Assembly (NCBI GenBank): GCA_004558115.1
Contig: SFDT01000020.1
Coordinates: forward strand, 1-32,689
Source: Clostridiales bacterium
GTDB lineage: Bacteria; Bacillota; Clostridia; Oscillospirales; Oscillospiraceae
Length of the DNA: 32,689 nucleotides
Direction of reading: 5' to 3'
In this document: one piece after another, positions 1-6,117 of the stretch
Layout of the letters: each line of letters starts with the position of its first letter
How positions within the stretch are numbered: the stretch's first letter is position 1
The notes under the pieces: model-generated
What the model saw: only the letters and a program-made list of their open reading frames with translations
What the model was told of the DNA's origin: nothing
Database searches by the model: none
Translations under genes and position numbers: made by a program

Positions 1-112
1 AAAAGTCAGTCATTTCAATGGTTTGCGGCACATTTGAAATGGTATTCATACCGTTAGACGTACAAGTACCTAAATCTCGCATGTCTACCAATTCCATCAT
101 GCCCGCAGGCAT
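1..112 (-). ncRNA. tRNA-Leu(UAG)-like small RNA or tRNA pseudogene
   Basis: Read on the minus strand, positions about 108 to 60 resemble the 5' half of a leucine tRNA. There is a GCGGGCA acceptor-like start, a 3-bp D stem (ATG/CAT) around a GGAATTGGTAGA-type D loop, and an anticodon loop TTTAGGT with anticodon UAG. The anticodon stem CGAGA/ACTTG has one A-A mismatch. The 3' half is not canonical: no 5-bp T stem can be drawn, and the only 3' acceptor match is TGCCGC, which needs a bulged G. Instead, ATTTCAAATG and CATTGAAAT form a hairpin followed by GACTGACTTTT at the window edge, which could be a weak terminator. A good promoter lies directly upstream. It could be a decayed tRNA, a regulatory tRNA-like RNA, or chance similarity. 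Confidence 0.35.
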
Positions 113-118
113 GAATGC

Positions 119-147
119 AGTATACCACATTCTCCGCCCTTGAACAA
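119..147 (-). promoter_or_regulatory. Promoter for the tRNA-like RNA
   Basis: On the minus strand, TTGTTC (147-142) and TATACT (124-119) are separated by 17 nt. The predicted start is near 112, just before the tRNA-like segment. Its -35 box overlaps the -35 box of the divergent pdxK-type promoter, so the two units may compete for polymerase. Confidence 0.55.
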
Positions 148-168
148 TAGAAAATTCTGCGTTACAAT
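140..168 (+). promoter_or_regulatory. Promoter for the pyridoxal kinase operon
   Basis: TTGAAC at 140-145 and TACAAT at 163-168 are separated by exactly 17 nt, a strong sigma-A type match. The predicted start is near 175, giving a leader of about 30 nt before the ATG at 205, with a GAGG ribosome site at 192-195. Confidence 0.65.
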
Positions 169-204
169 GTAGGTCCGAAGAACAAAGAAGCGAGGTTTCT
201 TTTT

Positions 205-1047
205 ATGACGACTCCCTGTGTTGCCGCCATTCATGATATGTCCGGCTTCGGCCGCTGCTCACTGACGGTGGCCATTCCCGTGCTCTCCGCCATGGGCGTC
301 CAATGCTGCCCCCTGCCCACCGCGTTCCTCTCCACTCATACCGGCGGGTTTGAAAATTTCACCTTTCTGGACATGACGGACGAGATGCCCAAGGTCGCCG
401 CCCACTGGAAGTCCCTGGGTCTCCGGTTCCGGGCTGTTTACAGCGGCTTTCTGGGCAGCGAACGGCAGATCGGCATCGTGGCGGATTTCATCCGGGACTT
501 CCGCACGCCGGAGTGCGCCGTGGTGGTGGACCCGGTCATGGGCGACCACGGCGAAGTGTACCAGACCTACACCCCGGCCATGTGCGCCGGCATGGCCCGC
601 CTTGCGGAGCAGGCGGACGTCATCACCCCCAACCTGACGGAGGCCGCTCTGCTGCTGGGCATTCCCTACGGCGACCTGCCTGCCGGGGAGGGCGGCTGCC
701 GGGAGATCGTGGAGCGGCTGAGCCTGGAGGGCCGCCGCTCCGTGGTGCTCACCGGCGCGTCCACCGCTGCCCATCTCACCGGCGCCATGTGCTTTGACGC
801 CGCCACCGGCCGCACGGAGGCCGTGCAGACCCGCCGGGTGGAGCGGGAGTTCCACGGCACCGGCGACGTGTTTGCCAGCGTCCTCACCGGCGCTCTGGTC
901 CACGGCCATTCCCTGACGGAGGCCGCCGGACAGGCTGTGGAGTTCATCCGCGCCTGCGCGGAGCGGACCGCCGCCGAGGACCTCCCCCTGCGGGAGGGCG
1001 TGGACTTTGAGCCGCTGCTGGGCCTTTTGACTGGGGGACATCCATGA
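205..1047 (+). CDS. pdxY: Pyridoxal/pyridoxamine kinase, PfkB/ribokinase superfamily
   Basis: This 280-residue cytoplasmic kinase should phosphorylate pyridoxal, pyridoxamine or pyridoxine with ATP in vitamin B6 salvage. The N-terminus VAAIHDMSGFGRCSL matches the substrate-binding start of PdxK/PdxY proteins. DPVMGD lies at residues 109-114, TPNLTEAALL near 141-150, and the anion-hole/catalytic motif GTGD at 218-221, with Asp221 as the predicted base. The length is normal for the family (about 270-290). The start at 205 has a GAGG site 9 nt upstream and a good promoter. Its stop overlaps the start of the next gene by 4 nt (ATGA), so the two are translationally coupled. Whether it prefers pyridoxal or pyridoxine cannot be decided here; the thiamin-pathway kinase ThiD is a less likely alternative. 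Confidence 0.88.
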   Translation: MTTPCVAAIHDMSGFGRCSLTVAIPVLSAMGVQCCPLPTAFLSTHTGGFENFTFLDMTDEMPKVAAHWKSLGLRFRAVYSGFLGSERQIGIVADFIRDFRTPECAVVVDPVMGDHGEVYQTYTPAMCAGMARLAEQADVITPNLTEAALLLGIPYGDLPAGEGGCREIVERLSLEGRRSVVLTGASTAAHLTGAMCFDAATGRTEAVQTRRVEREFHGTGDVFASVLTGALVHGHSLTEAAGQAVEFIRACAERTAAEDLPLREGVDFEPLLGLLTGGHP

Positions 1048-2240
1048 GCACCTCCATGCCCTCCCTGCGCCGCGTCAATGTGCTCTACACCCTGGTGCAG
1101 CTGACCTACTGGGCCGCCTTCGCCGCCTTTTCCGGCTACCAGACCGCCCTGCTGCTGGGCCGGGGCTTTTCCAGCGGCGACGCCGGCGTGTTCGCCGCCA
1201 TCCGGTGTCTGGCCGGCATCATCGCCCAGCCGCTGCTGGGCGGGTGGGCGGACCGGCACCCGCAAGTGCCCCTGAAGCGCATTCTCTGCGTCTGTCTGGG
1301 TCTGGGGCTGGCGGTGAACGCGGTGTTTTACTGCACCCGCCCCGGCTTCTGGGGCAGCGCCCTCATTTTCCTGGCGCTGGGGGTGCTGGACCTGAACATC
1401 TATCCCCTGCTGGACTCCATGGCGGTGCAGTTCATCAACGCCGGCCTGGATGTCAATTACAGCCTGGGCCGGGGCCTGGGGTCCCTTTCCTACGCGGTCG
1501 CCTGTGTGTTCCTGGGCCGCCAGTCCGCCGCCTTCGGCACGGAGTCGGTGCTGCTGACCCACATAGGCCTGCTGGTGCTGTTGATGGTCATCATCACCGT
1601 TTACCCCACCTTCCCGGCGGAGGCCCTGCCGCCCCGGGGACAAAGCGTCCGGTCCCACTCCATCTCCCAGATCCTCCGGGGCAATCCCTCCTTCTCCCTG
1701 ATGCTGGCGGCGGTGTTCTGCGGCATGACCGCTGTGATGCCCATCGTCAGCTTCATGGTGAACATCGTCACGGACCGGGGCGGCGACACCTCCCACCTGG
1801 GGCTGGCCCTGTTCCTCATGGGCGCCTCGGAGCTGCCTGCCGCGCTGCTGTTCCCCCACCTGTGGCGCCGCCTGGGCAGCCGGGGCATGATGGTAGTGTC
1901 CGTGGCGTTCATGGCGGTGAAGCCGCTGCTGTTTTTGCTGGCGCCGTCTTTGGTGTGGGTGCTGCTGGTCCAGCCTATCCAGATGCTGGGCTACGGCCTC
2001 TTTACCCCCGCTTCCGTCTACTATGCCAATGAAAACGTCTCCCCCGCCGACCGGGTCCGGGGCCAGGCCATCATGATGATGGCCTCCAACGGCCTGGGCG
2101 GCATGGTGGGCAATCTTATCGCGGGCTTTGCCATCGACCTGGGCGGCGTCAACGCCATGCTGGTCCTGTGCACCGCCATCGGCGCCCTTGGCCTGCTGCT
2201 GGCCCTGATCGCCGTCCGCCTCTCCCGGAAGCAGGCTTGA
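1044..2240 (+). CDS. MFS transporter, candidate vitamin B6 carrier
   Basis: A 398-residue integral membrane protein with about 12 hydrophobic segments in two halves, typical of the major facilitator superfamily. The loop after helix 2-3 reads GGWADRHPQVPLKR, matching the conserved MFS loop G-x3-D-R/K. It resembles the MFS_1-like/nucleoside:proton symporter and LacY-type branch more than drug exporters, although this is a similarity judgement only. The gene starts inside the stop codon of the B6 kinase (ATGA overlap), so both proteins are made from one message in coupled amounts. That context suggests import of a B6 vitamer followed by trapping through phosphorylation, but no residue in the sequence proves the substrate. 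A sugar or nucleoside substrate remains possible. Confidence 0.8.
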   Translation: MSTSMPSLRRVNVLYTLVQLTYWAAFAAFSGYQTALLLGRGFSSGDAGVFAAIRCLAGIIAQPLLGGWADRHPQVPLKRILCVCLGLGLAVNAVFYCTRPGFWGSALIFLALGVLDLNIYPLLDSMAVQFINAGLDVNYSLGRGLGSLSYAVACVFLGRQSAAFGTESVLLTHIGLLVLLMVIITVYPTFPAEALPPRGQSVRSHSISQILRGNPSFSLMLAAVFCGMTAVMPIVSFMVNIVTDRGGDTSHLGLALFLMGASELPAALLFPHLWRRLGSRGMMVVSVAFMAVKPLLFLLAPSLVWVLLVQPIQMLGYGLFTPASVYYANENVSPADRVRGQAIMMMASNGLGGMVGNLIAGFAIDLGGVNAMLVLCTAIGALGLLLALIAVRLSRKQA

Positions 2241-2293
2241 CCCCAGTGTTTGTTTTGCGGCCTCTGGCCGTATGATAAGGAGGTTTTTCATTC

Positions 2294-2914
2294 ATGAAAG
2301 TGCTTTTGCTCAATGGCAGCCCCCACGCGGACGGCTGTACCGCCGCCGCTTTGCGGGAGGTGGCCTCCACCCTGGAGTGCGAGGGTGTGGAGACAGAGAT
2401 CCTCCACGTGGTGGGCCAGCCCATCCGGGGCTGCACCGCCTGCCGCCGGTGTAAGGAAACTCCCGGCCGCTGCGTGTTTGACGACGACCTGGTGAACCGG
2501 GTGCTGGAGAAGATGGAGCACGCCGACGGCCTGGTCATCGGCTCGCCGGTGTATTACGCCTCCGCCAACGGTGCCCTCATCTCTCTGCTGGACCGGGTGT
2601 TCTACGCCGGCAGCTGCTTCCGCTGCAAGCCCGCCTGCGTGGTCTGCTCCGCCCGCCGGGGCGGCGCCACCGCCACTTACGACCAGCTGAACAAATACCT
2701 GGGCATCAGCGGCATGATCCAGGTGCCCTCCTGCTACTGGAACATGGTCCACGGTATGAACAAGGAGGAAGTGGTCCGGGACGGCGAGGGCATGCGGAAC
2801 ATGCGGGAGCTGGGCCGGAACATGGCCTGGCTGCTTCGGGTTCTGGAGGCAGCCGGGAAGACCATCCCCCTGCCGGAGCCGGAGCCTCCCGTCCGCACCA
2901 ATTTCATCCGATAA
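2294..2914 (+). CDS. Iron-sulfur flavoprotein (NADPH-dependent FMN reductase fold)
   Basis: This 206-residue protein has a flavodoxin-like fold: MKVLLLNGSPHADGCT is the FMN phosphate loop and GLVIGSPVYYASANG is the second FMN-binding region. Between them, Cys47, Cys50, Cys53 and Cys60 form C-x2-C-x2-C-x6-C, the compact cysteine motif of the iron-sulfur flavoprotein (Isf) family, which binds a [4Fe-4S] cluster and FMN and transfers electrons from ferredoxin in anaerobes. An AAGGAGG site at 2278-2284 lies 9 nt before the ATG. It is 53 nt downstream of the MFS gene with no terminator between, so it is probably the third gene of that operon. The physiological acceptor (quinone, oxygen, peroxide or nitro compound) is unknown. 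Confidence 0.8.
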   Translation: MKVLLLNGSPHADGCTAAALREVASTLECEGVETEILHVVGQPIRGCTACRRCKETPGRCVFDDDLVNRVLEKMEHADGLVIGSPVYYASANGALISLLDRVFYAGSCFRCKPACVVCSARRGGATATYDQLNKYLGISGMIQVPSCYWNMVHGMNKEEVVRDGEGMRNMRELGRNMAWLLRVLEAAGKTIPLPEPEPPVRTNFIR

Positions 2915-2921
2915 AAAAACA

Positions 2922-2945
2922 GGGCGCATCCTTTCGGATGCGCCC
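2922..2945. terminator. Bidirectional Rho-independent terminator
   Basis: A 10-bp stem, GGGCGCATCC / GGATGCGCCC, has a 4-nt loop, with an A run on its left and GGCTGTTTT on its right. It can end both the rightward flavoprotein operon and the leftward LacI-family gene. Confidence 0.85.
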
Positions 2946-2958
2946 GGCTGTTTTCCTG

Positions 2959-3975
2959 TCAGCGGTCGGAATGGTTCCAGGAGGGGGAGGCGTTGTAGGG
3001 CTTGTAAGTAGAGGTCAGGACCTTTTCAAACACCCGGGCCTCCGGGTCTTCGATGCGCCGGAGGATCTGCTCTCCCGCGGCCAGACCCAGCTCCTCCACC
3101 GGCTGGATGATGGAATCCATCTGGTTTTCATACAGCTGGTAAATGCCGGAATCATAGTCCACAAAGCTCACCAGGTCGATGTCCTGGCCCAGGCGGATGC
3201 CCCGCTTGTGAAGGTGGATGATGGTCTCGCCGCCCATAAGGCCCTGGCAGACGATGATGGCATCGCACTTTTGCTGCAGCAGCTCGTTCAGGCAGGTGTG
3301 GGCGCTGTCCTCCATGGAGTTGCCGTAACGGATGAGGGATTCATCCTCCGGCAGGCCGCAGTCGGCGATGGCCTGCTGGTAGGCGGAGACCCGCTCCCTG
3401 GTGGTGGACAGGCGGGGCAGGCCGCCGATGATGCCGATGCGCTTGGCGCCCTTGCCGGCCAGCCGGCAGACGCTGCGGTAAATGGGGCGGAAGTTGGACA
3501 CGCAGATGGAGGAGTACTTTTTCACATCAAAGGTCCGGTCCACCAGCACCACCGGAAAGCCGGCGGGAATGAGGGAATCGAACCGCTGGAAATCATCCAT
3601 GGTGCTGGCGATGAGCAGCCCATCCACCAAACCAGCGGACAGCAGGCGGATGTTGTTCTCCTCCCGGTCCATGTCCTCCTTGGTGTTGGCGATGATGAGG
3701 TGATAGCCATGGGCCGCCAGGCAGGTCTCCACAGACTCGATCATGGTGGCGAAAAATTTATTGGCGATATCGGGCACGATAAAGCCCACGGTCTTTTTCT
3801 TGCCGGTGCGGAAGCTGCGGGCGGAGGCATCCGGCGTATAGCCCAGCTCCGAGATAGCCCGGTACACCTTTTCCTTTGTCTCGCTGGAAACATAGCGGGT
3901 ATTGTTGATGGTGTGGGACACCGTGGCGGTGGAGACTCCCGCCAGCTTGGCCACGTCACTGATCGTCACTTTCAT
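2959..3975 (-). CDS. LacI-family transcriptional regulator
   Basis: A 338-residue DNA-binding protein. Residues 1-50 form the LacI helix-turn-helix and hinge (TISDVAKLAGVSTATVSHTI, then the helix containing SARSFRTGKKKTVG), followed by a periplasmic-binding-protein-like effector domain (GFIVPDIANKFFATM, DGLLIAS, VLVDRTF, RVSAYQQAI). The start at 3975 was chosen because an AAGGGG site lies just upstream and translation then begins right at the domain; an ATG 45 nt further out adds residues foreign to the family. It diverges from gap. The 24-nt palindrome downstream of the gap promoter has the symmetric CG-centred half-sites typical of LacI-family operators, making gap a likely target. The effector is not predictable; CcpA-like or sugar-phosphate-responsive roles are both possible. 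Confidence 0.88.
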   Translation of the reverse strand: MKVTISDVAKLAGVSTATVSHTINNTRYVSSETKEKVYRAISELGYTPDASARSFRTGKKKTVGFIVPDIANKFFATMIESVETCLAAHGYHLIIANTKEDMDREENNIRLLSAGLVDGLLIASTMDDFQRFDSLIPAGFPVVLVDRTFDVKKYSSICVSNFRPIYRSVCRLAGKGAKRIGIIGGLPRLSTTRERVSAYQQAIADCGLPEDESLIRYGNSMEDSAHTCLNELLQQKCDAIIVCQGLMGGETIIHLHKRGIRLGQDIDLVSFVDYDSGIYQLYENQMDSIIQPVEELGLAAGEQILRRIEDPEARVFEKVLTSTYKPYNASPSWNHSDR

Positions 3976-3985
3976 TGGCTTTTCC

Positions 3986-4017
3986 CCTTGCGTAATCGGT
4001 TTTCGCCTTACGTAATC
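3986..4017. repeat. Two direct copies of CCTTRCGTAATC in the lacI-type leader
   Basis: CCTTGCGTAATC at 3986-3997 and CCTTACGTAATC at 4006-4017 differ at one base and repeat with a period of 20 bp, about two helical turns. The cores TTGCGTAA and TTACGTAA are nearly or fully self-complementary. They lie between the regulator's predicted start of transcription and its start codon, a plausible place for autoregulatory binding. Confidence 0.5.
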
Positions 4018-4029
4018 CATTTTCCTTTC

Positions 4030-4058
4030 AGTATAAGGCCACCTTTCTCATTCGTCAA
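4030..4058 (-). promoter_or_regulatory. Promoter of the LacI-family gene
   Basis: On the minus strand, TTGACG (4058-4053) and TATACT (4035-4030) are separated by 17 nt. This is a near-consensus sigma-A promoter giving a leader of roughly 48 nt. Confidence 0.75.
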
Positions 4059-4155
4059 GCACTTTTCCCCATATTTCGCCGCTACTTTGTCTAAAAGCAC
4101 GTTTTTCTTATCAAAAATTACAATTTAAAAAACAGATTGTTATTCGAAATGACAG

Positions 4156-4184
4156 TTGCCAAAAACGGTTCTGTGTGATAGTAT
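4156..4184 (+). promoter_or_regulatory. Promoter of gap
   Basis: TTGCCA (4156-4161) and TAGTAT (4179-4184) are separated by 17 nt, with TG at 4176-4177 forming an extended -10. The overlapping TATACT at 4182-4187 is an alternative -10. Transcription would begin near 4191, about 14 nt before the palindromic operator. Confidence 0.6.
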
Positions 4185-4204
4185 ACTCCTGTAAATCGAT
4201 TAAG

Positions 4205-4228
4205 CAAAACGTTTGCGCAAACGTTTTG
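4205..4228. promoter_or_regulatory. 24-nt perfect palindrome, predicted LacI-family operator
   Basis: The half-site CAAAACGTTTGC is followed immediately by its exact reverse complement, giving 12 bp of perfect dyad symmetry around a central GC. It lies at about +14 to +37 of the predicted gap transcript and 46-69 nt before the gap start codon, where a bound repressor would block initiation or early elongation. Symmetric AACGTT-like arms are typical of LacI-family operators, and a LacI-family gene diverges from this point. Confidence 0.75.
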
Positions 4229-4273
4229 ACGGCAGTTCTCTGTCCCGTCAAACTTGAAAGGAGTTTTTTGACT

Positions 4274-5287
4274 ATGAAAGCCAAGATCGGTATCAATGGT
4301 TTCGGCCGTATCGGCCGCCTCGTTTTCCGCGCTGCCCTGACCCACGACGATGTGGAAGTCGTCGGCCTGAACGACCCCTTCATGAACCCCGAGTATATGG
4401 CCTATATGCTGAAGTACGACAGCGTTCACGGCAAGTTCCCCGGCGAGGTCTCCGCTGAGGACGGCGCTCTGGTGGTCAACGGCAAGAAGTATCCCGTGTT
4501 CACCGCCATGGACGTTAAGGACATTCCCTGGGCTTCTGTCGGCGCTGAGTATATCTGCGAGTGCACCGGCAAGCACCTGAGCAAGGACCTGTGCCAGGGC
4601 CACATCGACGCCGGCGCCAAGCACGTCATCATGGGCGCTCCCTCCAAGGACGACACCCCGATGTTCGTCATGGGCGTCAACAACGACAAGTACACCTCTG
4701 ACATGACCTTCGTGTCCAACGCCTCCTGCACCACCAACTGCCTGGCTCCCATCGCCAAGGTCCTGAACGAGAAGTTCGGCATCGTCGAGGGTCTGATGAC
4801 CACCGTGCACTCCGTCACCCCCACCCAGAAGCTGCTGGACGGCGCTTCCCTGAAGGATTGGCGCGGCGGCCGTGCTGCCACCGGCAACATCATCCCCTCC
4901 TCCACCGGCGCCGCCAAGGCCGTGGGCAAGGTCATCCCCGAGCTGAACGGCAAGCTGACCGGCATTTCCATGCGCGTCCCCACCCTGGACGTGTCTGTTG
5001 TGGACCTGACCGCCAAGCTGGCCAAGCCCGCCACCTATGAGGACATCTGCAACGCCATGAAGGAAGCCTCCGAGGGCGAGCTGAAGGGCGTTCTGGGCTT
5101 CACCGACGAGGACGTTGTCTCCTCTGACTTCCTGGGCGACACCCGTACTTCCATCTTCGACAAGAAGGCCGGTCTGTCCCTGACCGACACCTTCGTGAAG
5201 GTCGTGTCCTGGTACGACAACGAGTGCGGCTACTCCAACAAGATGGTGGAACTGATCGCCTATATGTGCTCCGTTGACAACAAGTGA
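4274..5287 (+). CDS. gap: Type I glyceraldehyde-3-phosphate dehydrogenase
   Basis: This 337-residue glycolytic enzyme oxidises and phosphorylates glyceraldehyde-3-phosphate with NAD+ in the cytoplasm. IGINGFGRIGRLVFR is the Rossmann dinucleotide loop, and Asp34 in GLNDPF favours NAD over NADP. SNASCTTNCLAP carries the catalytic Cys152, and His179 in TTVHSVTPTQ is the partner base. NWYDNE-type ending SWYDNECGYSNKMVEL is intact. The ATG at 4274 has an AAAGGAG site 10 nt upstream. Codon choice is strongly biased toward C-ending codons, as expected of a highly expressed gene. It is monocistronic, with its own strong terminator and a palindromic operator in its leader. Confidence 0.97.
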   Translation: MKAKIGINGFGRIGRLVFRAALTHDDVEVVGLNDPFMNPEYMAYMLKYDSVHGKFPGEVSAEDGALVVNGKKYPVFTAMDVKDIPWASVGAEYICECTGKHLSKDLCQGHIDAGAKHVIMGAPSKDDTPMFVMGVNNDKYTSDMTFVSNASCTTNCLAPIAKVLNEKFGIVEGLMTTVHSVTPTQKLLDGASLKDWRGGRAATGNIIPSSTGAAKAVGKVIPELNGKLTGISMRVPTLDVSVVDLTAKLAKPATYEDICNAMKEASEGELKGVLGFTDEDVVSSDFLGDTRTSIFDKKAGLSLTDTFVKVVSWYDNECGYSNKMVELIAYMCSVDNK

Positions 5288-5318
5288 TCCACTCCACAGG
5301 ATCGTTGTTTTACAGTGA

Positions 5319-5356
5319 TGCATCCGCCCGGGCTTTGCCCGGGCGGATGCATTTTT
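5319..5356 (+). terminator. Rho-independent terminator of gap
   Basis: A 15-bp perfect stem, TGCATCCGCCCGGGC with its complement around a TTT loop, is followed directly by TTTTT. It begins about 30 nt after the gap stop codon. Confidence 0.92.
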
Positions 5357-5466
5357 ATAAGCTGCCTATATACAGCTCAAATGGGCAGGCGAAGCCCGCC
5401 CATTTCAAGATGTTTGCTCCGCAAAAATACTTGCACGCCGCTTGTGCGGCGGCGCGGCCCTGCCGC

Positions 5467-5516
5467 GCGGACAATCCCGCTGGGAATTTCTCCCCAACAT
5501 AACATTTCCCCCATCC
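5467..5516. repeat. Left copy of an imperfect direct repeat
   Basis: About 50 nt ending in CCCAACATAACATTTCCCCC and ATCC. It recurs with scattered differences at 5646-5695 (shared GGAC-ATCC-G-TG-AATTT, then the same AACATAACATTT core). The period is about 179 nt and the dispersed element lies between the copies. Confidence 0.75.
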
Positions 5517-5645
5517 GCGTCGTCGCAAAGTCCGCTTTGCTCCGCTTCCTCCCTTTCGGGGAAAGCTCCGCCCGCTCCCTTGCTCCTCCTTTTCCCGCCG
5601 TGACCGCTCCACTGGGTCCCGGTGGGAATGTTACACTGCGCCCTA
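5517..5645. repeat. Dispersed palindromic element, copy A
   Basis: The segment from GCAAAGTCCGCTTTGCTCCG through ACTGGGTCCCGGTGGGA aligns almost without gaps to 32533-32640 at the other end of the window. Shared blocks include TTTCC, GAAA-CT-C, CTTTGCTCC/CCTTGCTCC, CCC-CCG-GACCGCT, CTGG and GGGA. The internal inverted pair GCAAAGTCCGCTTTGC gives it hairpin potential. It carries no protein-coding signal and resembles the non-autonomous palindromic repeats found between genes in many bacteria. Confidence 0.65.
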
Positions 5646-5695
5646 TCGGACGATCCTGTTGAAATTTTCCCCCAACATAACATTTCCCCCCATCC
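5646..5695. repeat. Right copy of an imperfect direct repeat
   Basis: Partner of the copy at 5467-5516, with the same CCCCAACATAACATTTCCCC core and one extra C in the C run. Together the two copies bracket the dispersed palindromic element. Confidence 0.75.
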
Positions 5696-5852
5696 ACTCC
5701 AACGGTGAATGGGGGGCTTACTCATTGATTGGATTGTCCAATGGTCGGCACCTCGTACTTTCTTAGATTCCGTTCGATGCTGGGGGAAAAGTGGGAACTC
5801 AAGGGTTTCGCCAATCCTTAAAACATTGGGTACACGCAGTCAACTGCTCTGG

Positions 5853-5991
5853 TCACTGCCAAAACTTGCTCGTGTGGCTCATCATAGTGAGGAATGTTTC
5901 GTCTTTGGGTTCGCCGGAGTTCACTGTTTTGAGGAATTCCTCATTGCCGAACGGTTCAGGTTCTCTGGAATCTCTGAGCTTGCTAGCCCAT
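5853..5991 (-). pseudogene. Frameshifted 45-codon small reading frame
   Basis: On the minus strand, a GAAAGGAG site (6007-6000) is followed 8 nt later by ATG at 5991, but the frame stops at once (ATG GGC TAG). If one G of the GGG run is skipped, the frame reads MASKLRDSREPEPFGNEEF, then LKTVNSGEPKDETFLTMMSH, then TSKFWQ, and ends with TGA at 5853. The overlapping frame 0 opens later and ends in AVDCVYPMF. I do not recognise the product. A near-consensus promoter lies just upstream. It may be a dead gene, a small RNA, or part of a repeat unit rather than a protein gene. Confidence 0.35.
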
Positions 5992-6017
5992 GGGACTCAC
6001 TCCTTTCCTGTGTCTAT

Positions 6018-6046
6018 AATATACAATAGTTACACACATTTGTCAA
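6018..6046 (-). promoter_or_regulatory. Strong promoter reading leftward into the gene-free interval
   Basis: On the minus strand, consensus TTGACA (6046-6041), a 17-nt spacer and TATATT (6023-6018) predict a start near 6011, about 20 nt before the ATG of the interrupted small frame. It is among the best sigma-A matches in the window, yet no intact gene follows it. Confidence 0.7.
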
Positions 6047-6117
6047 CTATCTTTATTCATTTTTTACAATTTGCACAACGTAAATCGTTTTCCGCTCTCC
6101 ATTATGCACAATTGTCT

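Larger units (their letters stand above)
5357..6117. other. 760-nt gene-free, repeat-rich interval
   Basis: No intact gene could be supported here. The left part (about 5360-5700) is rich in short GC hairpins and contains a dispersed palindromic element between imperfect direct repeats. The right part (about 5700-6050) is less GC-rich and holds a promoter and an interrupted small reading frame on the minus strand. A C/G-rich hairpin, CCCCCCAT pairing with ATGGGGGG at about 5685-5715, lies downstream of that frame but has no T run on either side. The long open frames crossing this region on both strands show no family resemblance. Confidence 0.6.

Noticed and set aside
666..2291. A 541-codon open frame on the minus strand opposite the B6 kinase and MFS genes
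   Set aside because: It is low-complexity (Gln/His/Gly-rich), typical of antisense frames in GC-rich DNA, and lies opposite two well-supported genes.
4205..4228. A CcpA cre site
   Set aside because: The palindrome resembles a LacI-family operator in general, but a local divergent LacI-family gene is the simpler owner; CcpA cannot be fully excluded.
4175..4273. A longer N-terminus for GAPDH
   Set aside because: It would read through the promoter and operator, has no ribosome site, and all GAPDH proteins start at the KIGINGFGRIG segment.
4118..5323. A 401-codon minus-strand frame covering gap
   Set aside because: Its sequence is Gly/Val/His-rich with no motif. It mirrors the codon bias of gap, which is certain.
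5684..5716. The CCCCCCAT/ATGGGGGG hairpin as a terminator
   Set aside because: Neither side has a T run. It may still be an RNA structure, but termination is unsupported.
5405..5725. Open frames of about 100 codons on either strand in the repeat-rich gap
   Set aside because: They cross palindromic repeats, overlap each other in several frames and match no family I know.
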